Below, piece after piece: positions 27,119-34,670 of a stretch of DNA of 64,000 bases. A program made the position numbers and the translations under genes. The notes beneath the pieces are model-generated. The model had not been told where the DNA came from and ran no database searches. It saw only the letters and a program-made list of their open reading frames with translations. Source of the DNA: an uncultured Opitutales bacterium (lineage in GTDB: Bacteria; Verrucomicrobiota; Verrucomicrobiia; Opitutales; Intestinicryptomonadaceae); assembly GCA_900545705.1 (NCBI GenBank), contig URAK01000001.1:62001-126000 (forward strand), in the 5' to 3' direction. The first letter of the stretch is position 1; each line of letters starts with the position of its first letter.

Positions 27119-28462
27119 TCAGCTTCTTGACGTAAGGGGCGGGAGTATCGCGTTGTGTTTTTCGAGGGTATTGCGGATTTTGTGAATATCGGCATTTCCG
27201 ATAGGCGTGTTTTCGAGAATCGATATTGTAGCAGCCGCCGCGGCAGCTTGGCCCATCGCCATGCAGGACGCCTGTACCCTGAGCGCCGAGTTCGCGAGCC
27301 TGTCGCTTCCAACATGCCTGCCAGCCGCAATCAAAAACTTGGAGTTTTTAGGCAGCATCGCCCTTAGCGGAATGCTAGGAACAACTCCTTCTTTCAGCAT
27401 TTTTGGCCTTACTCCTTTTGAATCGTGCAAGTCAATAGGGTAAAAAGAATAACAGATGGCGTCGGGATATTTTTCCCCGGCGGCGTATTCATCGACAGTA
27501 ATGTTGTGTTCGGCGTCTATCCTGTATGTTTCCCTTATACCTGCCTCGGTTTTAACGTAGGAAATTTTTATGCGCTCAAGCCCTTTTTGCCTTTTTAGAA
27601 AGCGGAAAAGCTTTAAAAATGCCTCGCGCCCCCTAATGTTTGAGTCGGTTTGGACGAATGCGTCGGAAGAGTCGGCGCCGACGAGGTGTTGTGCGCCTTT
27701 CCCGCCGCTTGCGATGATCCCGTTGATGTTTATCCAAAGCTCGTGCGGGTGTAGCTCTCCGCTTTTTAGGGCTTCGGCGTATGCCGCGCTTAGGGCGGCC
27801 TTGTCTATTTTTTCTGGATTGTAGTTTGAGAATTTGAAATCGAGCGTTCCGGGCTGAATTTCAGAGCCTTTGATGCGCCTGTATCCCGCCATTGCGACAA
27901 ACGCGGCGTTGCCGGTGCAGTCTATTACGCGGCGCGCGAATACTTTTTTTTCAATCGATTTCCCGGTTATTTCAACCTCGAATCCGTCGGAAGTCTCTTT
28001 TGCGGATTTTGGGAAGCTGTAATAAAGCAAATGGACGCCGCTTTTTAGGGCACTTTCCTCGGCGAGGCATGCGTACAGATATTCGTTTACTCTAACTTGC
28101 AGGTGGACGTAGGATTTTTTGTAGTCCGAGAAATCCGGCATTTTGTCCCCGTGCTCGCTGACGCATTTTTCGACGAGCTCCCAACCGATTCCCGCAACAA
28201 TTTGCTTACCCCATGCGTGGAAAAGCCCCGGGTAATTTACTCCGGCGGTCGTCATTGTTCCGCCGAGCTGTGGGGAGCTTTCGACAAGCAGGGTTTTTGC
28301 GCCCGTGCGCGCAGCCTGTATTGCCGCAACGCAGCCTGAAACACCGCCGCCTACGACAAGCACGTCGTATTTTTCAAAGTCTCCTATTTCTGTTGGTGCG
28401 ACACCAGCCATTGCGGCAGGGCATATTGCCATAATTGAACCTACAAATGTGCGCCTTTTCAT
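27119..28462 (-). CDS. Exported FAD-dependent oxidoreductase (FAD_oxidored family)
   Basis: A 447-residue flavoprotein starting at the ATG at 28462 (MKRRTFVGSIM). The twin-arginine RRTFV followed by a hydrophobic stretch is a plausible Tat signal, which would suit export with folded FAD. The dinucleotide-binding motif is DVLVVGGGVSGCVAA, followed by LLVESSPQLGGTMTTAG, RVIDCTGNAAFVAMAG and the C-terminal ANSALRVQASCMAMGQAAA, all typical of PF12831 proteins. This family is frequent beside glycoside hydrolases in Verrucomicrobia and Planctomycetes, with largely unknown substrates. It is the first gene of a minus-strand run with the GH lipoprotein. Confidence 0.82.
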   Translation of the reverse strand: MKRRTFVGSIMAICPAAMAGVAPTEIGDFEKYDVLVVGGGVSGCVAAIQAARTGAKTLLVESSPQLGGTMTTAGVNYPGLFHAWGKQIVAGIGWELVEKCVSEHGDKMPDFSDYKKSYVHLQVRVNEYLYACLAEESALKSGVHLLYYSFPKSAKETSDGFEVEITGKSIEKKVFARRVIDCTGNAAFVAMAGYRRIKGSEIQPGTLDFKFSNYNPEKIDKAALSAAYAEALKSGELHPHELWININGIIASGGKGAQHLVGADSSDAFVQTDSNIRGREAFLKLFRFLKRQKGLERIKISYVKTEAGIRETYRIDAEHNITVDEYAAGEKYPDAICYSFYPIDLHDSKGVRPKMLKEGVVPSIPLRAMLPKNSKFLIAAGRHVGSDRLANSALRVQASCMAMGQAAAAAATISILENTPIGNADIHKIRNTLEKHNAILPPLTSRS

Positions 28463-28771
28463 ATAAGAAAAATAACCGCCGATATTTACGCCCGCAAGAA
28501 AAATCCTATTGCAATTCCTTAATTTAGAGCGCGCTGTTGACCGATTGACTGGCATTTTGTTATTTTCTATTGATTGCGGTGCGAGCGAAAATGCCGTTGA
28601 AAGTTTAATAATTTTTTCGTGAAAATTTTTTCTCAATATTTGAAACGCCCGTATCTATTTTTTTATAAAATTGCGAAAACGCCATAATGATAATTTATTT
28701 TTCCGCTAATTGCCGCAATTTTAAATAAATGTGTTGATTATTTCCGCCTTAACTCGAAAATCTAAGGCAAG
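28463..28771. other. Divergent intergenic region
   Basis: These 309 bases separate the FAD oxidoreductase (minus) from the pseudopilin gene (plus). The part at 28600-28740 is AT-rich and should contain both promoters, but I see no convincing -35/-10 pair. AAGGCAAG precedes the pseudopilin ATG as a weak ribosome site. No RNA gene or repeat is seen. Confidence 0.5.
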
Positions 28772-29113
28772 ATGAAAAACAAAAAAGGATTTTCCGTAAT
28801 AGAATTTTTGCTTGTAGTTGTAATACTCGGTTTGCTGGCGGCAGTATTTGTGCCCGCTACGGCCATTATGGCCGAAAAGCACCGCGTCATCGCGGTGGAA
28901 TCAAACCTCGACGCCATAGCGGAGGCCGGTAAAAAATATATTTCCGACAAATCCGCAAATTCCGTGGATTACAAAACGCTCGTTACGGAAAAATATTTGG
29001 AGCCTGTCCAGCCCGTGGCTGGCGAGAGCTACGACGGAATAAAAATAGAATCGGGCGGCGGAAAAATAGAGGTAGTGACTGCAAAGGGCTCGGAAGTCAC
29101 AAAGGTTTACTAA
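28772..29113 (+). CDS. Short type IV pilin/pseudopilin-like protein
   Basis: A 113-residue protein with a prepilin signal: a basic leader MKNKKG, then the cleavage site before FSVIEFLLVVVILGLLAA, with Glu at position 5 of the mature protein. The soluble part is only about 85 residues and ends in a predicted beta stretch (GGGKIEVVTAKGSEVTKVY). It would be processed by PilD-type peptidase and inserted in the inner membrane; it could be a minor pilin or a T2SS-like pseudopilin. It stands apart from any secretion operon, between two exported-enzyme genes. No terminator is evident before the next gene, 157 bases downstream. Confidence 0.8.
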   Translation: MKNKKGFSVIEFLLVVVILGLLAAVFVPATAIMAEKHRVIAVESNLDAIAEAGKKYISDKSANSVDYKTLVTEKYLEPVQPVAGESYDGIKIESGGGKIEVVTAKGSEVTKVY

Positions 29114-29270
29114 GTTTTAGAGTATTTAAGACGCGCTGCATTTTTTATGGTGGCGCTTTTTTTTTGCGTCGTAGTTTGACGTTGCGTTTATTCCTATATT
29201 TAGCAGTGCTGCCGCAATATTTGGGTTATTGTAGTTGACGCATTTTGCGGAGCTTATATAAATTGCAAAC

Positions 29271-30386
29271 ATGAAAAGGCGAACTTTTATAAGAATGGCT
29301 GCGTGCACTTCTGTTGCCGCCGCGGCGACAGCATGCAGCACAATTTCCACACGTTCCGATTTGAGTAGAGTTCCGGGATGTTCCAAGCCTTCCGGAGGCG
29401 GCGACGCCCGAATCCGCGGAGCTTTTCCGATACTGTCCACGCCATATAAGGAATCAGGAGAAGTCGATTTTCAAACGCTCGCGGAAGAGGCTAAATTTGT
29501 CGACAAATGCGGCTGCGACGGCGCAATATGGCCGCAATCCGGCGACAGCTGCGATTTGCTTACCCTCGACGAAAAGCTCGCGGGAATGGAGGCCATGGCA
29601 AAGGCTCTCGAAAATTCGCAGACTGTGGCGACGTTCGGCTGCCAGGGACGCGACTTCAACGAGGCGAAAGAGTGCGCCAAAAAAGTGAAGGAGCTTTCGT
29701 CGAAGTACCGCATAAACGCGGCTATAATCTCGCGCCCGCCAGACAACGGCAAAACCGAAGAAGATCTTGAAAAATATTATATAGGGCTGTCGGAAACTGT
29801 CGATTGCCCAATAATAATACAGACAGGCGGCGGGGTTTTGTATAAGGGAGTTGCTCCGTCTGTCGGGCTTTTGGAGCGCTTGGCGCGGAAGAACCCAAAG
29901 TCTTTTGGGTACATAAAAGAAGAGTCTGGCAACAGCAATTCGAGAATGGCCGAGGAGATTGCCAAAAAACCCGTGATACACACTGTATTCAGCGCGTGGG
30001 GAAGCTACCAGTGGCTCTACCAGAGCCGCCGCATAGGAAGCGAAGGCGTAATATCGGAGCGCGTTGCGTACGCGGATGTCCTTGCTGAAATTTGGAGGCT
30101 CATGGAGTTGCGGGACTCTTCCGGAAGGCTCGATGACGCATTTTCAAAATATCTTTTAATGATAAATATATCTGAGTTTGTCCCAGGCTCACTCCGCGGC
30201 GGGCATCTATATGTGCTGCGGAAGAGGGGCGTTTTCAAAAACCTGCTGTCGCGCGAATACGACAGAAAAAACGGCAAGGACACAATTCCGGACAAGCCTA
30301 TTCTGCGGGAATTAAAGCTCTCGCAGGCGCAGATAGACGAGATAGAAACGCGCTTTGCGAATCTTTCGCCGTATTTGAGCGTGTAG
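29271..30386 (+). CDS. Exported dihydrodipicolinate-synthase/NAL-family protein, probable Tat lipoprotein
   Basis: A 371-residue protein. The N-terminus MKRRTFIRMAACTSVAAAAT has a twin arginine and a hydrophobic stretch, with Cys22 as a possible lipid anchor. The rest is a DapA-type TIM barrel: GAFPILSTPY, GCDGAIWPQSGD in place of GTTGE, and the Schiff-base Lys in FGYIKEESGN. The usual YNxP tyrosine that acts as proton shuttle is not present (IIIQTGGG). Export is unusual for this normally cytosolic family. It may be an aldolase or lyase for a sugar acid, or a binding protein derived from one. It is followed by a strong terminator. Confidence 0.8.
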   Translation: MKRRTFIRMAACTSVAAAATACSTISTRSDLSRVPGCSKPSGGGDARIRGAFPILSTPYKESGEVDFQTLAEEAKFVDKCGCDGAIWPQSGDSCDLLTLDEKLAGMEAMAKALENSQTVATFGCQGRDFNEAKECAKKVKELSSKYRINAAIISRPPDNGKTEEDLEKYYIGLSETVDCPIIIQTGGGVLYKGVAPSVGLLERLARKNPKSFGYIKEESGNSNSRMAEEIAKKPVIHTVFSAWGSYQWLYQSRRIGSEGVISERVAYADVLAEIWRLMELRDSSGRLDDAFSKYLLMINISEFVPGSLRGGHLYVLRKRGVFKNLLSREYDRKNGKDTIPDKPILRELKLSQAQIDEIETRFANLSPYLSV

Positions 30387-30406
30387 CCTTATCGCTTTGG
30401 AAAAAC

Positions 30407-30437
30407 AAAAAAATCTCCCGTTAGGGAGATTTTTTTG
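30407..30437. terminator. Bidirectional intrinsic terminator
   Basis: Stem AATCTCCC (30413-30420), loop GTTA, stem GGGAGATT (30425-30432), flanked by A7 on the left and T7 on the right. It lies 21 bases after the DapA-like gene and can also end minus-strand transcripts coming from the RluA-type gene. Confidence 0.9.
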
Positions 30438-30611
30438 CTTACGCACTTTCTAATGGAGATTTTGCGCGTCATTGCCTCGGCTTGTACTTTCAAATTGTGA
30501 AAACTTTTCTCTATGCAAAGTTTTTTTACAATGCGCTTTTATTTTCCGCGCGAAAAAAATGGGCGTCGAAAAGCAATTTTCAATAATCGGAAAGTTGAAG
30601 TAAAGGCGGGC

Positions 30612-31421
30612 TTATGCCTTCAAATATTTTTCGGGGATTTCTATCCGGTATTTTTTTGCGAAAGAAACGAGGTCTTCCGCGAGAGGTGCGCGCAATTTTA
30701 GCTCAGGGACAGACGTGCCAAAATCCATCTCAAACGCGTGCAGTGCCTGCCGCTTTATCGGCAAGATTTTCGACATTTCCTCCGTAAAGCCCTTTTCGGA
30801 GAAATCGAGATAAAGGGTTTCGTCGGGGCCGTATAGTTTGTCTCCCGCAACGCTGTGCCCGAGCCATTGAGCGTGGGCGCGTATCTGGTGTTTTCTCCCT
30901 GTCAAAAGTTCAACTTCGCAGAGGGTAAAATCGCCATCGGGGCTGTTGGAATGTGAAATCGGGCGGAATATTGTGCACGCGCTTTTTGCGGAAGGCTTTT
31001 GAATCGCGCAACACGTCTTTATCGCGACTATCGAATGTTTATCGTCGGCCAGAGGCTGTGAAACAGTCGCTGTTGCGCCCAAAAAACCTTCGAGAAATGC
31101 TAGGTACTTTTTCTTTACGGCTCCCTTTTCGGATACTGCCTTTTGAGCTTTTGAGGCGCTTTCGTGGTTTTTTGCCACGACGACAACCCCACTCGTCTCC
31201 CTGTCGAGGCGGCTTACGGGGTGCAGGACTTCGGCGTTCAGATAGACTCTCGCCGCGCCCACGAGGCTTGAAAGCGGCCCGTTTTTTGAAGGGTGGCACA
31301 CGAGCCACCCCGGCTTGTCGAGCGCGAGGTAATTTGAGTCTTCATAGATTATCCATTTGGGAAACTCGTCCATATCGACAAGGCCAGCGCTCTCTCCGAA
31401 TCTTTCAGGATTTTCACTCAT
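30612..31421 (-). CDS. RluA-family RNA pseudouridine synthase
   Basis: A 269-residue enzyme. The catalytic Asp is in HPVSRLDRETSGVVVVAKN; DKPGWLVCHPS and the C-terminal LLTGRKHQIRAHAQWLGH, GDKLYG and LHAFEMDF are standard RluA-family elements. There is no N-terminal S4 domain, as in RluA/TruC-like members. It isomerises uridines in rRNA or tRNA; the target site cannot be told. It lies 42 bases after the six-hairpin glycosidase on the same strand. Confidence 0.9.
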   Translation of the reverse strand: MSENPERFGESAGLVDMDEFPKWIIYEDSNYLALDKPGWLVCHPSKNGPLSSLVGAARVYLNAEVLHPVSRLDRETSGVVVVAKNHESASKAQKAVSEKGAVKKKYLAFLEGFLGATATVSQPLADDKHSIVAIKTCCAIQKPSAKSACTIFRPISHSNSPDGDFTLCEVELLTGRKHQIRAHAQWLGHSVAGDKLYGPDETLYLDFSEKGFTEEMSKILPIKRQALHAFEMDFGTSVPELKLRAPLAEDLVSFAKKYRIEIPEKYLKA

Positions 31422-31463
31422 TTTTTCTTTCTACGCCGCTTCTATTTTTATGCGATAAAATTT

Positions 31464-33575
31464 TTATTGGTGCTTTTGTTTAAACCCCTCCGCGCGGACT
31501 TTCCATTTACCGTCGGCGGGAAAGTATAGAGAGTCCCCATTCGGTGCGGGCGCGCCGTCCCAGCCGTTTACGAGCATCGCGGCGGTCGCAAGCAGCCCTC
31601 CGTTTGCGGGGAAATAGACGCAGGGCGAGTTTACGGTTCCGGCGTCGTTCCACGAATAGTGGGGAGTTGCAAATAAAAGGTAGTCTATTGCTTTTCCCGG
31701 ATTTCCCGTCCGAAGCTCCGCCATCGCGAGCATGGGGAAGTCCCACCCCCATACTCTGTCGAAGTTCCAAGTTGACTCGATTTTCCTCAATGTATTTCTC
31801 ATTATATCGGGCTTTGCCCCGTCGCCGCGCAGCATTCCGAATGTGCCTATAAGCGCGGGGTGCTCCCAATTTAGCTTTGTCCACATGTCTTTGACGCCCT
31901 CGTATATTTCATATACTCCGTCTTTTTCGGGTAGGGGGGATAGATTGTCGAGAACTTCCCTCCACTTTTTATTTTCGGGAATGCCCATTCTCTTTTGCCA
32001 TTCGAGAGCGACCGAAAGTCCATACCTCCAATAGCCTAGCTCAAAGGTGGGATTGCGCGTAGTGCTTGGGTTTGTGTTTTCCGATACTATATAGAGCGGC
32101 GGTTCGAGGCAATATTTCCCGCTGGACTGATTTTTTATCGGAATATCCGCCATAAATTCTGCCGTCTCAAAAACTATATCCGACCATTTTTCGAGCGTGT
32201 CTTTCGACGGATTTGCGCGGTATAGAGCTTCCGCAAAAAATATTGGGTGCGGCTGCTGCCATATCAGAAACGAATGTATTGGGTGCGGCCATTCTCGCGG
32301 AATGTTGCCAAGGCACTTCGGCCATCGCGCCCCGCGATAGCCCTGTTTGCGCGCTATTTCCCGCGCATAGGGAAGGGTTTTTTCGTATATGGAAAGAATG
32401 TTTTTTGCCAAATGCGGGCGCTCCCAGAGTATCCAGTGGTATGCGTGCCACCATATCATCTCAAAGTGGAATCTCCCAAACCACGAATTTTCCATAAGCC
32501 CGCTTTCCTGCGGAGGAAGGTTTCCGGCGGCGTTTATGCGCATGAGAAATTGCGAGGTTATTATGCGCCTTTCAAGCTCCTTCCAACGCGGGTCGGAACT
32601 TGCGGACAAATCGACAAACGCCCCGTTCTCCCAAAAGTCCGCCCACATATTTTCGTACGCTTTTCTGCACTCGGCGAAATTCGGGATTGAGGCGGCGTCG
32701 GGCTTTGACGGAGAAAATTCGCATGTGAATTCAAGGGTGTCGGAGTTTGAAACCAACTCAAATTCATGCGGGGCTTGTGTGGGCTTAAATTTTGCGCCTT
32801 CGGAAAATCTTACGGCGGCAAAATATTTGGTGGAGTCGAGCTCGCGGGAAATCACAGCCGCGTTTTTTAGCGGTGTTTCAAGCGCGCTTTTATGCTTTTG
32901 CGGAGAGTTCCAATCGCCGGAAAGGTTGGCTGTTTGCGCGTCTGAATACGGGAATGAAAAAATAACGCGGAGTTTTCCCGATTTTAAAAGCTGCGACGAT
33001 ATTTTTACCGATACTGCGTCGCGCTCAGGGTGCGAAACTGTCGTGACGCGCGCATTTTTCCCGAGCGCGGAGAATTGGCTTTCGACGGCACCGGTGTACA
33101 TATTCACCATCTGCCATGTCGGAGATATCGAGTTGAAGTCGAGCCGCTTTCCGTCGGGCGAGAAAATTGCGAAAGCAATCCGCCCGAGATTCAGCCTGTG
33201 CGGATTTGCGGCGAGCCATTCCGAAAGCTGCGGGTTGGCGGGGTCGGGAAGGGAGTCCGGAAAATTTATTATTCCTTTGGGCGAATTTACTGAACTACCC
33301 TTAAATTTTTTTGGGTCGGAAGGCGGCGGCGTGGAGTGCCATGCCCAGTCCGAGAGCGTGTTTTGCGCAGAGAGCGTTTGAAGACCCGTCCTGTCAAATC
33401 CGAAGGCGAATTTCCCGTTGCCGACCTGCGAGGGCGAATCGCTTTTGCGTGCGGAATATCCGCCGTATTTTACGGTATGGCGTTCGACAGTCGCGCGCCT
33501 GTCGATTTTGCCTGTTCCCCCAAACATGGCTGCAGTATGGATTGCAGTTGCGAAAATTAAAATAATTTTGAGCAT
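31464..33575 (-). CDS. Exported six-hairpin glycosidase-like protein (GH65/GH95-type (alpha/alpha)6 barrel)
   Basis: A 703-residue protein from the ATG at 33575 (the frame also opens with a TTG at 33581). A short signal peptide ends near AAMFGG. The N-terminal part is beta-rich; residues about 330-690 resemble the (alpha/alpha)6 barrel of GH65/GH95 and related enzymes, with FHFEMIWWHAYHW, QGYRGARWPK, HPIHSFLIWQQPHPIFFAE and GWDFPMLAMAELRTG. Candidate acid residues are Glu in the FHFEM segment and Glu in NPTFELGYWRYG. The protein is likely periplasmic and acts on an oligosaccharide. I cannot name the linkage. It is followed by a gene for an RNA pseudouridine synthase. Confidence 0.75.
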   Translation of the reverse strand: MLKIILIFATAIHTAAMFGGTGKIDRRATVERHTVKYGGYSARKSDSPSQVGNGKFAFGFDRTGLQTLSAQNTLSDWAWHSTPPPSDPKKFKGSSVNSPKGIINFPDSLPDPANPQLSEWLAANPHRLNLGRIAFAIFSPDGKRLDFNSISPTWQMVNMYTGAVESQFSALGKNARVTTVSHPERDAVSVKISSQLLKSGKLRVIFSFPYSDAQTANLSGDWNSPQKHKSALETPLKNAAVISRELDSTKYFAAVRFSEGAKFKPTQAPHEFELVSNSDTLEFTCEFSPSKPDAASIPNFAECRKAYENMWADFWENGAFVDLSASSDPRWKELERRIITSQFLMRINAAGNLPPQESGLMENSWFGRFHFEMIWWHAYHWILWERPHLAKNILSIYEKTLPYAREIARKQGYRGARWPKCLGNIPREWPHPIHSFLIWQQPHPIFFAEALYRANPSKDTLEKWSDIVFETAEFMADIPIKNQSSGKYCLEPPLYIVSENTNPSTTRNPTFELGYWRYGLSVALEWQKRMGIPENKKWREVLDNLSPLPEKDGVYEIYEGVKDMWTKLNWEHPALIGTFGMLRGDGAKPDIMRNTLRKIESTWNFDRVWGWDFPMLAMAELRTGNPGKAIDYLLFATPHYSWNDAGTVNSPCVYFPANGGLLATAAMLVNGWDGAPAPNGDSLYFPADGKWKVRAEGFKQKHQ

Positions 33576-33940
33576 TTGCAAAATGCTATATTTAGGGAGG
33601 TGGGTGCAGGCAACAATAATGGCAAGATTTTCAAAATTTTTCCCGCGCTTGCGGCAAGCCTTATTATATGCGCTTGCAGTTTTGCAATAAAATGCGAGTT
33701 TTTATTTAGCGATGGTAATATGCAGTTTGCTTGGAGAGAAATTTTATTCTGATAAAATCTCCGCAAAGCCCGAAAAAGTGTACTGCAAAAATTCTTTGTC
33801 TTGAAAGGCTGGGTTTTAATTTTTTTGCAAAAACGAGCAAAGCGGGCGGTGCGGAGCAAAATAGCGGCAAAAAATTTACCGCGCCAGCAAGTCTTTCCCA
33901 AATGGTGCGCGGAGCTTCCTAAAATATGTACAAAAACCTT
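33576..33940. other. Intergenic region upstream of the six-hairpin glycosidase
   Basis: These 365 bases hold the putative ubiE terminator (33869-33912) and the presumed promoter of the glycosidase. No Shine-Dalgarno is visible before the ATG at 33575. Short ORFs here have poor composition, and no structured RNA is recognised. Confidence 0.5.
33869..33912 (-). terminator. Putative intrinsic terminator of ubiE
   Basis: On the minus strand CCGCGC and GCGCGG pair across a loop of about 22 bases (plus-strand stems 33879-33884 and 33907-33912), followed by TAAATTTTTT. It starts 29 bases after the ubiE stop. The loop is long, so confidence is moderate. Confidence 0.5.
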
Positions 33941-34669
33941 CTATTTTGCGCCCGCGAGCTCGCCCGATGTGATTGCGACCATTCCGAACGCCATGGGCCT
34001 TGTCTTTACGTTTTCAAATCCGGCGTCGGAGAACATTTTTTCAACCTCCGCGCGCTTGGGATAATACATTGTGGTCTTTGCGAGGTATTCGTAGTCGGCG
34101 CTTTCCCCTCCGAATAGCTTTGCGATTTTGGGGACTGCCGAGCACATAAAAAATTTTTGAACAGGCTCGAATATCCCCTCCGCCCGCGCAACTTCAAGGA
34201 CGCATAAAGGCGCGCCTGCTTTCAATACTCTCGCGATTTCCGAAAGGCACGCGGGGCGGTCGTTAAAATTTCTGAATCCGAACGAGATTGTGGCAGCGTC
34301 AAAAGTTCCGTTTTCAAATGGGAGTTTCAGGCAGTCGGCCTCCACAAAGTCGGAACGCGCGCCGGCGCATTTTTTGCGGGCAATTTCCAGCATCTCGGGG
34401 CAGAAGTCGACCCCCGTGACGCGGCAAGAGCCGTCGCGCTTCAGAAACTCGGTGCAAACGTCACCGCTGCCGCACGCGATGTCGAGAAATTTCTTTTCAA
34501 CATCTCCGCGCGAGGCTGAAACGGCGGCATTTACGAGCCTTTTTCGCCAGATTACATCGAGCCCTCCGCACATTGCCCGATTTATTACATCATAGTGCGC
34601 GGCGACTCTCGAAAACATTTTTTTTACGTTTTCGGGTTTTCTGCCTTTGGGGTCGTTGGCGTTTTCCAT
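33941..34669 (-). CDS. ubiE: Demethylmenaquinone/ubiquinone methyltransferase
   Basis: A 242-residue UbiE/MenG protein. The family starts with VKKMFSRVAAHYDVINRAMCGGLDVIWRKRL; the SAM motif is FLDIACGSGDV, and ATISFGFRNFNDRPACLSE is the second UbiE signature. It methylates the quinone ring in the last step of menaquinone (or C-methylation of ubiquinone) synthesis at the inner face of the membrane. The ClpX-like gene ends one base before its start region on the same strand (34671 versus 34669), so the two genes form a pair. Confidence 0.92.
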   Translation of the reverse strand: MENANDPKGRKPENVKKMFSRVAAHYDVINRAMCGGLDVIWRKRLVNAAVSASRGDVEKKFLDIACGSGDVCTEFLKRDGSCRVTGVDFCPEMLEIARKKCAGARSDFVEADCLKLPFENGTFDAATISFGFRNFNDRPACLSEIARVLKAGAPLCVLEVARAEGIFEPVQKFFMCSAVPKIAKLFGGESADYEYLAKTTMYYPKRAEVEKMFSDAGFENVKTRPMAFGMVAITSGELAGAK

Positions 34670-34670
34670 A

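Noticed and set aside
32389..33381. 330-residue plus-strand ORF opposite the six-hairpin glycosidase
   Set aside because: Its length comes from the reverse strand of a coding region with strong codon bias. It has no recognised motif or ribosome site, while the minus-strand gene has a signal peptide and a glycosidase fold.
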